Shown here: one piece after another, positions 1 to 8,563 of the stretch
How positions within the stretch are numbered: the first letter of the stretch is position 1
Layout: each line of letters opens with the position of its first letter
Assembly: GCF_000950575.1 (NCBI RefSeq)
Contig: NZ_CP011005.1
Coordinates: forward strand, 868,001 to 932,000
Source: Psychromicrobium lacuslunae
GTDB lineage: Bacteria > Actinomycetota > Actinomycetes > Actinomycetales > Micrococcaceae
Direction of reading: 5' to 3'
DNA: 64,000 nt
Notes under the pieces: generated by a model
Told to the model about the DNA's origin: nothing
Databases searched by the model: none
The model's input: only the letters and a program-made list of their open reading frames with translations
Position numbers and translations under genes: made by a program

Positions 1-1
1 C

Positions 2-196
2 GCTAGCTCGACCGGTCGTTTTGATGACGAGCATCTGTTCTACCTGATGGCTCGCGGCATTTCCGAACGGGATGCTCGCCGTCTGGTGGTTCGCGGCTAC
101 CTCAACGAGATCATTCAGAAGATCAAGGTACCGGCCCTCGAGGAAGAACTCGCGGCGGCGCTGGAACGTGAGCTTGAGGCGTCGGGAGCGCTCTAA
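2..196 (+). CDS. sufD: SufD, Fe-S cluster assembly scaffold subunit (3' end only)
   Basis: The window opens inside this gene; only the last 64 residues are visible, ending at the TAA at 194-196. The readable tail contains HLFYLMARGISERDARRLVV and a following YLNEII helix, which match the conserved C-terminus of SufD/SufB proteins. SufD pairs with SufB and the ATPase SufC to build Fe-S clusters on a scaffold in the cytoplasm. The next gene begins on the very next base, so the suf genes are tightly cotranscribed. The assignment rests on this C-terminal signature plus the downstream sufC. SufB has a similar tail but usually lies further upstream in actinobacterial suf operons. Confidence 0.85.
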   Translation, partial: ASSTGRFDDEHLFYLMARGISERDARRLVVRGYLNEIIQKIKVPALEEELAAALERELEASGAL

Positions 197-535
197 ATGG
201 CGGCTGAATTGGTGTGTCGGGTCGACGAGGTTGCGGTGAAAAGCGCGCTCCGCGTCGAGATCAATGATGTGCCGGTTGCCATCGTCAAGGACTCCGAGGG
301 CGTCTTGCACGCGATCGGAGACACCTGTTCGCACGCCGAGATCTCCTTGAGCGAGGGCGACGTCGAAGGGTGCACGATCGAATGCTGGGCGCATGGCTCG
401 AGTTTCGATCTGAACACTGGCGAGCCGTTGACCCTGCCAGCTTACGAACCGGTTCCGGTCTTTGAGCTGACCACCGTCGGAGACGATGTTTACGTTGATA
501 TCTCCAAAGTGCTCAACGGCGTCAACGCCGAGTAA
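197..535 (+). CDS. Rieske-type [2Fe-2S] ferredoxin of the suf operon
   Basis: A 112-residue protein with a complete Rieske cluster-binding signature: CSH at residues 44-46 and CWAH at 63-66, giving C-x-H then 16 residues then C-x2-H. Such small non-haem Rieske ferredoxins hold a [2Fe-2S] cluster through two Cys and two His and transfer electrons in the cytoplasm. It has no membrane segment, so it is not the bc1 complex subunit. Its ATG directly abuts the sufD stop, and sufC follows about 40 nt later. It is a known member of actinobacterial suf operons, where it may supply electrons for cluster assembly; that role is inference. Confidence 0.9.
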   Translation: MAAELVCRVDEVAVKSALRVEINDVPVAIVKDSEGVLHAIGDTCSHAEISLSEGDVEGCTIECWAHGSSFDLNTGEPLTLPAYEPVPVFELTTVGDDVYVDISKVLNGVNAE

Positions 536-575
536 CCACAGATTTTAGTACTGACTTTTAGTGAAAGAAGAAGAT

Positions 576-1355
576 ATGTCTACCCTGGAAATCAAGGACC
601 TGCACGTCAGCATTGAGACGGAGCAGGGTAAGAAAGAAATCCTCAAGGGCGTTAGCCTGACCATTAACACCGGCGAGACCCACGCCATCATGGGCCCGAA
701 CGGTTCCGGTAAGTCGACCTTGGCCTCGACCATCGCTGGTCACCCGCGTTATATCGTCGACTCAGGCTCAATCACTCTGGACGGTGAAGATGTGCTGGAG
801 ATGAGCGTTGACGAGCGTGCTCGGGCTGGGCTCTTCCTCGCCATGCAGTACCCGGTGGAAATCCCGGGTGTCACGATGAGCAACTTCCTGCGCACCGCGA
901 AGACGGCCATTGATGGCGAAGCTCCGGCGCTGCGCACCTGGACCAAGGACGTCAAAGCGGCGATGACTCAGCTGCGGATCGACCCCGACTTCGCTCAGCG
1001 TAACGTCAACGAGGGCTTCTCCGGCGGTGAGAAGAAGCGCCACGAGATCCTGCAGTTGGAGCTATTCGCACCGAAGTTCGCGGTGCTCGACGAGACCGAT
1101 TCCGGCCTTGACGTCGATGCCCTGAAGATTGTCTCCGAGGGTGTTAACCGCGCCCAGGAAGGCGGCAAGATGGGCACCCTGCTGATCACCCACTACACCC
1201 GGATTCTGCGTTACATCAAGCCGGAATTCGTGCATGTTTTCGTTGACGGCAAGGTCGCCGAAGAAGGCGGACCTGAGCTGGCTGACCGGCTCGAAGAAGA
1301 AGGCTACGATCGCTTCCTGGCAGCCGGCGCTTCCGCTGCTGCCACCGAGGTCTAG
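576..1355 (+). CDS. sufC: SufC, Fe-S cluster assembly ATPase
   Basis: A 259-residue ABC-type ATPase that drives the SufBCD scaffold. Walker A is GPNGSGKST at residues 40-48. The signature SGGEKKRHEI and the Walker B stretch FAVLDETDSGLD are intact, and the D-loop SGLD is typical of SufC. The ATG at 576 (MSTLEIKDLHV) was chosen because a purine-rich GAAAGAAGAAG run lies just upstream and homologues begin this way. An in-frame GTG at 561 would add five residues. It sits between the Rieske gene and sufT in one operon. No membrane domain accompanies it, as expected for a soluble Suf ATPase. Confidence 0.96.
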   Translation: MSTLEIKDLHVSIETEQGKKEILKGVSLTINTGETHAIMGPNGSGKSTLASTIAGHPRYIVDSGSITLDGEDVLEMSVDERARAGLFLAMQYPVEIPGVTMSNFLRTAKTAIDGEAPALRTWTKDVKAAMTQLRIDPDFAQRNVNEGFSGGEKKRHEILQLELFAPKFAVLDETDSGLDVDALKIVSEGVNRAQEGGKMGTLLITHYTRILRYIKPEFVHVFVDGKVAEEGGPELADRLEEEGYDRFLAAGASAAATEV

Positions 1356-1380
1356 ACCCTAGTTCACCCTAAGGAACACG

Positions 1381-1698
1381 ATGAGTGCAACAGTAGAAAT
1401 GCCGGAGCTTGAAGAAGCTCTGAAGGATGTTATTGACCCCGAGCTGGGCGTTAACGTGGTTGACTTGGGGCTGCTTTACGGCCTCAAGTACGCCGAAGAC
1501 GGCGCTCTGCTGTTGGACATGACGCTCACCACGGCCGCTTGCCCGCTGCAGGACGTGATCGAGGAGCAGGTCGAGAACGCGATTGGCAGTCTGGTCGATG
1601 ACTGGCGGATTAACTGGGTCTGGATGCCGCCGTGGGGCCCGGAGAAGATCACCGAAGACGGCAAGGACCAGATGCGAGCCCTCGGCTTCAATATCTAA
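1381..1698 (+). CDS. sufT: SufT-like / DUF59 (MIP18-family) Fe-S cluster maturation factor
   Basis: A 105-residue MIP18/DUF59 family protein. The family core is clear: DPELGVNVVDLGLLYGL near residues 19-35, then MTLTTAACPLQD with the conserved cysteine at residue 54. SufT-like proteins help deliver Fe-S clusters to target enzymes in the cytoplasm. It is the last gene of the suf operon, 25 nt after sufC, and is followed at once by a strong terminator hairpin. The family call is secure; the exact role in transfer versus assembly is inferred from position. Confidence 0.9.
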   Translation: MSATVEMPELEEALKDVIDPELGVNVVDLGLLYGLKYAEDGALLLDMTLTTAACPLQDVIEEQVENAIGSLVDDWRINWVWMPPWGPEKITEDGKDQMRALGFNI

Positions 1699-1711
1699 TT
1701 CTTCATTGACG

Positions 1712-1750
1712 ACGGCGGCGGTACCACTTCTGGTACCGCCGCCGTTTGCC
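1712..1750 (+). terminator. Intrinsic terminator after the suf operon
   Basis: A perfect 15-bp stem (1712-1726 with 1731-1745) with a CTTC tetraloop, starting 13 nt after the sufT stop and followed by a short T-containing stretch. This is a textbook Rho-independent hairpin and likely ends the suf transcript. Confidence 0.85.
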
Positions 1751-1845
1751 GTTTTCAGGTTTCAGGTGGTTCAGCCCTCCGGACGACTTTTCCGCCCCTG
1801 AGAAACGAATGAATTTGAAAGGTACGGTTTTCCAGGCCTACTGCT

Positions 1846-1954
1846 AGTTCGGTGGAGCAAACTTTTGTAGCCCCGCATCGAGGGCTCCCGCGTGGCGCGT
1901 CAGCGACACGCGAAGTCCCGTGTCTAAGGGGCGGAAAGTTTGCTCCACCGAACT
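1846..1954. repeat. 20-bp perfect inverted repeat in the sufT/peptidase gap
   Basis: Arms at 1846-1865 and 1935-1954 are exact reverse complements (AGTTCGGTGGAGCAAACTTT and its partner). They enclose about 69 nt with its own CCCC/GGGG pairing. The 361-nt gap 1699-2059 holds no convincing gene. Besides this element it contains the suf terminator, a copy of TGGCCCCAGCGAATC at 1971-1985 and a second hairpin at 2012-2047. Confidence 0.7.
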
Positions 1955-2011
1955 GCCACCATTACATGTTTGGCCCCAGCGAATCAGGCGTCCGGTGTGT
2001 GTGTGAGCCGT

Positions 2012-2047
2012 CCATCCCCAGTGAAGCTCATTATTCAGTGGGGATGG
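2012..2047. terminator. Hairpin before the zinc-peptidase stop (likely terminator)
   Basis: CCATCCCCAGTGAA at 2012-2025 pairs with TTCAGTGGGGATGG at 2034-2047 with one mismatch. It lies 12 nt beyond the stop codon of the leftward peptidase gene and so probably terminates that transcript. The same CCCAGTGAA-type core recurs near 48.6 kb. Confidence 0.55.
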
Positions 2048-2059
2048 ATAAGTCCGTAG

Positions 2060-2977
2060 CTACGGGGTGCTCACCGCGAAGGTATCGCACTTGGCGATAT
2101 CACCGCTCTGGTAACCAATGCTGAGCCACTTTTGACGTTGCTCGCTGGAGCCGTGCGTCCAGGACTCCGGATTAGTGCGGCCAGTGGCTGCCTTTTGAAT
2201 TCGATCATCGCCGACCGAAGAAGCCGCTGAGAGCGCATCATTCAGGTCCTGCTGACTGAGCTGCTTGAGGAAGGGCTGGCCGGTGGCGGGATCCTTGGTG
2301 GTGGAGGCGTTTTTCATCCATATACCCGCATAGCAGTCGGCCTGTAGCTCGACCCGGACCGAGCCGGAGCTAGCGCCTTGCGGGTCACCCTGAGCATTGG
2401 AAATGGTGCCGAGGATGTCCTGAATGTGGTGACCAAACTCGTGCGCCACCACATACTCCTGGGCCAGCGGACCGCCGGAGGAACCGAAGCGATCAACGAG
2501 TTCCTGGAAGAAACCGGGATCGAAATAAGCCACCTTATCGCCGGGGCAGTAGAACGGGCCGACTTCGGTGGTCGCTGGTCCACAAGCCGTGTTGACCTGA
2601 CCGTCGAAGAGCACCGTCTTGATTTTGGTGTAGCTAGCACCCCGCTGTTTGAGATAGCCAGGCCAGAAGGCGTTGAGACTATTGGCGGTTGCGGTGATTC
2701 GGCAATCCAAGCGATTATTCGCATCGGCGCCGGTCTTGCAGGTATTAGCCCCACTGGTGGCTGCTGTGCCAGCGGGTTGCTGCTGCGATTGTCCGCCACC
2801 GTCCACGGCGTCGGCTAGGCCGTTGAGCAGCCCAGAATTAATCCCGAAGTAACCACCCACCAGGACGATCAGGGTGCCGACAATGCCGATTCCGGCTTTT
2901 CCGCCACGACTCATGCCAGATCCACGGCGATCTTCTACCTGCGAGGGGTCAAGCTGTGCGCCTTCATTGAAACTCAT
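2060..2977 (-). CDS. Neutral zinc metallopeptidase, YpfJ/KPN_02809 family
   Basis: A 305-residue membrane-anchored protein. The N-terminus begins MSFNEGAQLDPSQVEDRRGSG, which is characteristic of this family. It is followed by a single hydrophobic segment at about residues 29-48 and a low-complexity Gly/Gln linker. The catalytic zinc motif HEFGH is at residues 179-183 in VVAHEFGHHIQDILG. Four cysteines (near 80, 92, 132 and 144) suggest disulfides, consistent with an extracytoplasmic catalytic domain. The physiological substrate of the family is not known. It is divergent from galE, with an 86-nt intergenic region between them. Confidence 0.92.
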   Translation of the reverse strand: MSFNEGAQLDPSQVEDRRGSGMSRGGKAGIGIVGTLIVLVGGYFGINSGLLNGLADAVDGGGQSQQQPAGTAATSGANTCKTGADANNRLDCRITATANSLNAFWPGYLKQRGASYTKIKTVLFDGQVNTACGPATTEVGPFYCPGDKVAYFDPGFFQELVDRFGSSGGPLAQEYVVAHEFGHHIQDILGTISNAQGDPQGASSGSVRVELQADCYAGIWMKNASTTKDPATGQPFLKQLSQQDLNDALSAASSVGDDRIQKAATGRTNPESWTHGSSEQRQKWLSIGYQSGDIAKCDTFAVSTP

Positions 2978-3063
2978 GCACCAAGAATGCCACAGCTATC
3001 GGGTGCGGTAATATTCAGCACGGTAGAAAGCTCCAAGAAATTCAAAGAAGGCAGTGCAAAGAA

Positions 3064-4077
3064 GTGAAAATTCTGGTCACCGGCGGCGCCGGCTACATTG
3101 GCTCCCATACCGTCTTAGGTCTCTTGGAGAAAGGCCATCAACTCGTTGTGGTGGACAATCTGGATAACTCTTCCGAGGAGTCCTTGCGCCGGGTGCAAGA
3201 GCTCTCCGGGCAGCCGGTGAGCTTTCATCAGGTAGATCTGTTGGATGAAGCCGCCTTGGAGCAAGTCTTTGTTCAGGAGTCGCCCGAGGCGGTGGTTCAC
3301 TTCGCAGGTCTTAAAGCGGTCGGGGAGTCGGTAGCTGAGCCGCTGCTTTACTACCGCAATAACCTGATCGGCACACTGCACCTCTTGCAAAGCATGAAAA
3401 ATCATGGGGTGAAGAAACTTGTCTTTAGCTCCTCGGCCACTGTTTACAGTGCTACGGCAAGCAGCCCGCTGATCGAAAAGGCGGAGCTGGGTGCCACCAA
3501 TCCCTACGGCCGTACTAAGCAGCAAATCGAAGAGATCCTCAGCGATCTAGGTAACTCGGATCCGGAGTGGAGCATTGCGTTGCTGCGTTACTTCAATCCG
3601 GTTGGTGCACATTCCTCGGGTCGGATTGGTGAAGATCCCAGCGGAGTTCCGAATAACTTGTTGCCCTTCGTTGCCCAGGTCGCGGTTGGGCGCCGCGAAA
3701 AGGTCACGGTTTTCGGGAGTGATTATCCGACCACAGACGGTACCGGCGTGCGCGACTACATTCACGTCGTCGACCTGGCCGAAGGGCATCTGGCTGCGCT
3801 GGAATATCTCAACCACAATACCGGTGTCTACCGTTGGAACCTGGGTACCGGTCGTGGTTATTCGGTGCTCGAAGTGATCGCCACCTTCCAAAAGGTTTCC
3901 GGTCGCAAGATCAACTATGTGCTGGGAGACCGGCGCCCCGGTGACATGGCGACCAGCTTTGCCGATGCCTCCGCTGCGTTGGCCGATTTGAGCTGGTCAG
4001 CGAGCAGAGACCTCGAAGAAATGTGTGCCGACCACTGGCGTTGGCAAGAAAGCAATCCACAGGGCTACGCAAGGTAG
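3064..4077 (+). CDS. galE: UDP-glucose 4-epimerase
   Basis: A 337-residue extended short-chain dehydrogenase that interconverts UDP-glucose and UDP-galactose in the cytoplasm. The NAD-binding motif GGAGYIG is at residues 7-13, the SSSATVY strand is near 122-128, and the catalytic YxxxK is Y148-K152. Length and the C-terminal substrate-binding half (LGTGRGYSVLEV, GDRRPGDMA) match GalE. The start is GTG at 3064, preceded by an AAAGAAGG-like ribosome-binding site. The gene stands alone and supplies sugar nucleotides for surface polysaccharide or galactose use. Confidence 0.95.
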   Translation: MKILVTGGAGYIGSHTVLGLLEKGHQLVVVDNLDNSSEESLRRVQELSGQPVSFHQVDLLDEAALEQVFVQESPEAVVHFAGLKAVGESVAEPLLYYRNNLIGTLHLLQSMKNHGVKKLVFSSSATVYSATASSPLIEKAELGATNPYGRTKQQIEEILSDLGNSDPEWSIALLRYFNPVGAHSSGRIGEDPSGVPNNLLPFVAQVAVGRREKVTVFGSDYPTTDGTGVRDYIHVVDLAEGHLAALEYLNHNTGVYRWNLGTGRGYSVLEVIATFQKVSGRKINYVLGDRRPGDMATSFADASAALADLSWSASRDLEEMCADHWRWQESNPQGYAR

Positions 4078-4098
4078 CCCTGGCTGGTAAGCCACTAG

Positions 4099-4740
4099 CT
4101 AGTCGCCGATGCCTCGAGCAGCTAAGGCCTCTCCGGTGGATTGGGCTAGGGCCACGGTGCTGATCACGGTGGGCATGAGGTGGGCCTTCACACTGCGTTC
4201 CAACCCCCTTGCCTTGGCGGCGTCATGCACATCCGCGTAAGCGCCGAGCAAATAGGGAATGCTGCGGAACATCATGCTTACCGTGAGCGCAAAGCGCTCC
4301 GGATCGGCGCCGAGCCAGCGCAGCGGACGCACCAGTGAGGTCAGACCGTCGAGGATTTCCTGACTCTTGCTGGTCAGGCTCAGCAGGCTGGCCGCGTATA
4401 CACAGCTCAGCATCACCAGCAGGATATTTGCTGCGATCAGCACCCCGGCAATGAACCCTTGGATGAGGCACTGGTAAGCACCCAGAATGAGCAGCACCGG
4501 CCACAGCAGCTTGATCGGTCCGAGCAGCGCCCGCCACGGCAGCCGGGCCGCCATAAAAAGCAGCAGCACCGCGAGTAACAGCAGGCCAAGCACCAGCCAG
4601 CTCGGTGGGAAAAGCAACGGCAAGAGGTAACACAACACTCCGACCACAGCCATGCCGAGCAGCTTGTAGAGGTAACGCATCCGGTGCAGGAAGCTGTCGC
4701 CCGGGACGTACTGTCCGATCAGGAAGTTGTGTCCGCGCAT
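4099..4740 (-). CDS. ecfT: EcfT, transmembrane subunit of the ECF biotin transporter
   Basis: A 213-residue integral membrane protein of the energy-coupling factor T family (CbiQ/BioN). It has several hydrophobic segments between residues 27 and 135. The cytoplasmic coupling region near the C-terminus shows the family feature AKARGLER, and the protein ends in an Ala-rich helix. EcfT links the ATPase to the substrate-binding S component. Its ATG follows directly on the ecfA stop with no spacer. With bioY and ecfA it makes a complete dedicated biotin uptake system (order bioY-ecfA-ecfT on the minus strand). Confidence 0.9.
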   Translation of the reverse strand: MRGHNFLIGQYVPGDSFLHRMRYLYKLLGMAVVGVLCYLLPLLFPPSWLVLGLLLLAVLLLFMAARLPWRALLGPIKLLWPVLLILGAYQCLIQGFIAGVLIAANILLVMLSCVYAASLLSLTSKSQEILDGLTSLVRPLRWLGADPERFALTVSMMFRSIPYLLGAYADVHDAAKARGLERSVKAHLMPTVISTVALAQSTGEALAARGIGD

Positions 4741-5517
4741 CTAGCCTTGCTCCGGGCGCTTAGCGGAGGAGAACGAGTCAGCTTCTTCGGCCGGAGCTGC
4801 TGGCGAGTGTTCGACTTTGGCGCGTTGTAGCGCCAGCTCGCGGTAGTAGCGAATCCCGGCTGCTGGTTCGCCGTCGTACACCACACTGGCTTGATCCACG
4901 ACCAGAAGTCGCTCAGCTTGAGCGGCCAGTTCTAAATCGTGGGTGGCGATAATGATTTGTTGCGGCAGCGTCTTGAGCCGTTCAATCAGCCGATGGGTGT
5001 TCACTAAGTCAAGCAAGGTGGTGGGTTCGTCAAGGACCAGTATTTGTGGTTCCACCGCCAACACACTGCTCAGTGCAACCAGCTGCCGTTCGCCGCCGGA
5101 AAGCGAGTAGACGCTCTGCTCCGCAAGCGAAGCTAGCCCGAAGCGATCTAGCACCTCGAGCGCCGCGGTGCGCCGTTCGCTCGCCTTGCGGTGGCTGCGC
5201 CGCAACGAAAGCTCAACATCCTCAACGGCGGTGGGCATCACCAGTTGGGAGAGCGGATCGGTGAACATAAACCCAAGCTGCCGCCGCACCGCTGCGCCGT
5301 CCCGCACGCTGTCCAAGCCGTTCACGCTGACCGTTCCGCTGCTAGGGGAGATTAGCCCATTGAAGAGTCGCAAGAGTGTCGACTTGCCGGAGCCATTGGC
5401 ACCAATCACCGCGATTCGGCGTTCACCGAGACTCAGACTAGTCTTTTGCAGCAAGGTCAGCTCGTCACCGTCCAGATCTTTGACCCGGACGGTGACAGCA
5501 TCGAGGTTGATAGTCAA
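4741..5517 (-). CDS. ecfA: EcfA, ATPase subunit of the ECF biotin transporter
   Basis: ABC ATPase of about 258 residues (BioM-like) that powers biotin uptake with EcfT and BioY. Walker A IGANGSGKST lies near residues 38-47, the signature LSGGERQLVALSS is intact, and Walker B reads ILVLDEPTT. The start is uncertain. The open frame runs back to 5592 inside bioY, but that upstream part is only the shadow of bioY. I placed the start at a TTG at 5517, just after the bioY stop, which gives MTINLDAVTVRV as in relatives. A short C-terminal tail rich in Ala, Glu and Ser follows the ATPase domain. Confidence 0.88.
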   Translation of the reverse strand: MTINLDAVTVRVKDLDGDELTLLQKTSLSLGERRIAVIGANGSGKSTLLRLFNGLISPSSGTVSVNGLDSVRDGAAVRRQLGFMFTDPLSQLVMPTAVEDVELSLRRSHRKASERRTAALEVLDRFGLASLAEQSVYSLSGGERQLVALSSVLAVEPQILVLDEPTTLLDLVNTHRLIERLKTLPQQIIIATHDLELAAQAERLLVVDQASVVYDGEPAAGIRYYRELALQRAKVEHSPAAPAEEADSFSSAKRPEQG

Positions 5518-5524
5518 CGGTTGC

Positions 5525-6160
5525 TTAGCGATCTCTAAGCAACCGCGGGAAGGCGCGGTGCAACGCCAAGGCCAGCACAGTTGCCAGCACAATCTTGACC
5601 AGGTCGCCAGGCACGAAAATCACATCCGCAGCGATGGCCTTATCGAGCGGCAGTTTGCCATTGATCATCATCCCGATAATCCCTAACAGGTGACTGATCA
5701 GCAGCCCAATAATGCCGGCCAGCACGAAAAGCAGCGGGGCTAGCCGCCAGGCGCGCCGGACGATGAGGGTGGCCAGCGCACCAACCGCCAAGGCCATTAG
5801 CGGGAAGGCAATAATGTAGCCAGCGGTGGGGCCAGCCAGCAGGCCAATGCCACCACGGAAGCCAGCAAAAATTGGCAAGCCAACTAGTCCCAACAAGACG
5901 TACAAACCAACTGCAGCAAACGACCTGCTCACCCCGAGCAATAGCGCGCTCAACGTCACTACCAAGGTTTGCAGGGTGAGCGGCACACTCAACAGATTGC
6001 CGATCTGGATCGGCGGCACAACCGCCACCACCACGAGCAGCGCGGCGAAGACCGCAATGAGTGAAAGATCTTGGGCTCCCCAGCGCCGACGTTTCTTAAC
6101 CGAGGCCACCGGGGTGTTTAACCCCTCGGGCGTCTCAAGCTCGGCCGGACTAGGGTTCAT
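5525..6160 (-). CDS. bioY: BioY, biotin-binding S component of the ECF transporter
   Basis: A 211-residue membrane protein with six predicted helices. BioY hallmarks are visible: a PLTLQTLVV stretch after the first helices, LLGVSRSF, and the GFRGGIGLLAGPTAGYI biotin-binding segment near residues 103-119. BioY binds biotin at the membrane and hands it over through EcfT. The ATG at 6160 has a TCCTC (GAGGA) ribosome-binding site a few bases upstream on its strand. It heads the bioY-ecfA-ecfT operon, divergent from the ABC-F gene. I could not identify a BirA or BioQ operator in the 273-nt upstream region. Confidence 0.93.
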   Translation of the reverse strand: MNPSPAELETPEGLNTPVASVKKRRRWGAQDLSLIAVFAALLVVVAVVPPIQIGNLLSVPLTLQTLVVTLSALLLGVSRSFAAVGLYVLLGLVGLPIFAGFRGGIGLLAGPTAGYIIAFPLMALAVGALATLIVRRAWRLAPLLFVLAGIIGLLISHLLGIIGMMINGKLPLDKAIAADVIFVPGDLVKIVLATVLALALHRAFPRLLRDR

Positions 6161-6433
6161 GAAGTTCTCCTCATTAGTAGCTATTTTCCCTGACTTTACC
6201 TGGTTCTTGGCATCGAGGAATTGTCAGCGTCATACAAGGGATGCTCCGGAATATTGAGATTAGACGGAGAAGCTGGCTGGTTTTTGAATGCTATGTCAGC
6301 ACTGGAAAGTAAAGCTGCCACCGACGGCGTAGACTGGATAGGCCTTTGCCTCCGGTTGGGAGGCTGAACTATCGCCAGCGTCGGCGGTCAGAAAGGCTCA
6401 CACACTGAGAAACATCGACAACGGGAGAACACT

Positions 6434-8032
6434 GTGATTATCGTCCAAAACCTCGAGCTGCGCGCCGGTGCGCGATTGCTCATGGACGAGGTGTCGTTCC
6501 GAATCGACAAGGGTGACAAGATCGGCTTAGTCGGTCGCAACGGCGCCGGTAAGACAACCTTGACCCGGGTCCTGGCGGGGGAGGGGTTGCCCGCCGCTGG
6601 CAAGGTCACCCGAAATGGTGAGATCGGTTATTTGCCGCAGGACCCGCGGACTCCGGATATGGAGCAGCTCGCACGGGATCGGATACTTTCCGCCCGCGAT
6701 CTGGACAAGGTGATCACGAAACTTCGGAAAGCCGAGTCAGAGATGGCCAGCGACGACGCTAAGATCCGGGATAAGGCAATGAGCCGATACGACCGCCTGG
6801 AGCAAGAGTTTCTCAATAACGGTGGCTATGCGGCAGAGTCCGAAGCCGCCGCTATTTCTTCGAACCTGGCGTTGCCGGAACGCATCCTGAATCAGCCCTT
6901 GCGCACCCTCTCGGGTGGTCAGCGCCGTCGCGTCGAGCTGGCTAGAATTCTCTTCTCGGGCGCTGAAACCATGCTGCTTGATGAACCGACCAACCACTTA
7001 GACGCTGACTCGATCAGCTGGTTGCGTGACTTTCTGAAAGCCCATCAGGGTGGCTTGATTGTGATCAGCCACGACGTCGAGCTTCTGGAAGCCACCGTGA
7101 ATAAGGTCTTCCACTTAGATGCCAATCGGGCCACCATCGATCAATACAACCTGGGCTGGAAGAAGTACCTGGAACAGCGCGAAACCGATGAGCGGGCCCG
7201 GAAACGCGAACGAATCAACGTGGAGAAAAAAGCCGGGGTGCTGCTAGACCAGGCCAATAAGATGCGGGCTAAGGCCACTAAAGCCGTGGCCGCGCAGAAC
7301 ATGGCTCGCCGGGCTGAACGGATGCTGGCAGGACTAGCCGAAGCACGAACCGCCGATAAGGTTGCAGCGCTAAGGTTCCCCGATCCGGCACCTTGCGGCA
7401 AAACTCCACTGACCGCTGAGGGACTGAGTAAATCTTATGGTTCGCTGGAGATTTTCACCGACGTCGATCTAGCTATTGACCGTGGTTCCAAGGTCGTCGT
7501 GCTTGGTTTGAACGGTGCCGGTAAGACCACGCTGCTGCGCATGCTGGCCGGGGTGGACAAGCCGGACACCGGTGACGTGCTGCCCGGGCACGGTCTCAAA
7601 ATTGGTTATTACGCGCAGGAACACGAAACTCTCGACACCAATCGCAGCGTGCTGGAAAACATGCGATCTGCGGCCCCGGAACTTCGCGACGCCGAGGTGC
7701 GTGGCGTATTAGGTTCCTTCCTGTTCTCCGGTGACGATGTCGATAAGCCCGCCGGTGTGCTCTCCGGCGGTGAGAAGACTCGGTTGGCTCTTGCTACCAT
7801 CGTGGCTTCCAGCGCTAATGTTCTGCTGCTCGATGAGCCAACAAACAACTTGGATCCAGCGAGCCGTCAGGAAATCCTCAGTGCGCTACGGAATTACACC
7901 GGCGCAGTGGTTCTAGTCAGCCACGACGAGGGTGCGGTCGAGGCGCTCAACCCGGAGCGAGTGGTGCTGCTACCCGACGGTGTGGAGGACCACTGGAGTG
8001 AGGACTACCTGGATCTCATCACTCTCGCTTAG
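6434..8032 (+). CDS. ABC-F family ATPase (ribosome-associated type)
   Basis: A 532-residue protein with two fused ABC domains and no membrane segment, the layout of ABC-F proteins that act on translating ribosomes. Walker A motifs are GRNGAGKTT (residues 34-42) and GLNGAGKTT (about 355-363). Signatures are LSGGQRRRVELAR and LSGGEKTRLAL, each followed by LLDEPTN. A Lys/Arg-rich linker (about 240-300) joins the halves. Start GTG at 6434 with GGGAG upstream. Related proteins range from translation factors to antibiotic-protection proteins; nothing here points to resistance. The 273 nt upstream is a shared divergent promoter region with bioY. Confidence 0.92.
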   Translation: MIIVQNLELRAGARLLMDEVSFRIDKGDKIGLVGRNGAGKTTLTRVLAGEGLPAAGKVTRNGEIGYLPQDPRTPDMEQLARDRILSARDLDKVITKLRKAESEMASDDAKIRDKAMSRYDRLEQEFLNNGGYAAESEAAAISSNLALPERILNQPLRTLSGGQRRRVELARILFSGAETMLLDEPTNHLDADSISWLRDFLKAHQGGLIVISHDVELLEATVNKVFHLDANRATIDQYNLGWKKYLEQRETDERARKRERINVEKKAGVLLDQANKMRAKATKAVAAQNMARRAERMLAGLAEARTADKVAALRFPDPAPCGKTPLTAEGLSKSYGSLEIFTDVDLAIDRGSKVVVLGLNGAGKTTLLRMLAGVDKPDTGDVLPGHGLKIGYYAQEHETLDTNRSVLENMRSAAPELRDAEVRGVLGSFLFSGDDVDKPAGVLSGGEKTRLALATIVASSANVLLLDEPTNNLDPASRQEILSALRNYTGAVVLVSHDEGAVEALNPERVVLLPDGVEDHWSEDYLDLITLA

Positions 8033-8065
8033 TTTTTGTGTCGAGCCTTGATGCCTAGCCTTTGC

Positions 8066-8563
8066 TCAGCGGACCTGGAGTTCAATCGCGCCGGTGATCT
8101 GAAGTAGTTGCTGGTAGCTGGTGGAGAACATTGAGAGATGATCGCCTGCGCCGGCCCAGAGTACCGGATGTGCGGCGAGTGACTTATCAAGAATGGTTCG
8201 GATCGGCTGCGGGTGTCCTAACGGAGCCACCCCGCCGACCCGCTGCCCGGTCTTCTCCAGCACGAATTCAGGGCTGGCACGCCGAATTTTTGCGCTGCCC
8301 AGCAGCTCAGCGATCAGCTTAGTGTCCACCCGGGCAGCGCCACTGGCTAAGATCAGCAGCGGCTCGTCATCGAGTTCGAAGATCAAGCTATTGGCTATTG
8401 CCTCGCGGGTGCAGCCCAGGGCCTGTGCTGCGGCTTCAGCGGTGGGCACTTCCTGTTCGAGAGTGATTACAGTGTCTTCTACACCCAGCGCACGCAGCGC
8501 TCCTCTGACGTTTTGCACCGGGTCAGCGGGGCCGGTGCACGGTTTCTCTGATGGACTAGTCAC
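8066..8563 (-). CDS. YbaK/ProX-type aminoacyl-tRNA deacylase
   Basis: A 165-residue protein of the YbaK/EbsC family, which hydrolyses mischarged aminoacyl-tRNAs in trans. Family features are the TAEAAAQALGCTREAIANSL helix pair, a central VDTKLIAELLG region with the family lysine, and GGVAPLGHPQPIRTILD near the active site. The GTG at 8563 was chosen because AGGAGA lies eight bases upstream. Translation from further upstream would read through SURF1. Its start overlaps the SURF1 stop by 8 nt, so it is coupled at the end of the DUF3099-SURF1 operon. Confidence 0.88.
   Translation of the reverse strand: MTSPSEKPCTGPADPVQNVRGALRALGVEDTVITLEQEVPTAEAAAQALGCTREAIANSLIFELDDEPLLILASGAARVDTKLIAELLGSAKIRRASPEFVLEKTGQRVGGVAPLGHPQPIRTILDKSLAAHPVLWAGAGDHLSMFSTSYQQLLQITGAIELQVR

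Noticed and set aside
1852-2124. A 90-codon open frame in the sufT/peptidase gap
   Set aside because: It lies across an inverted repeat and terminators and reads as noise.
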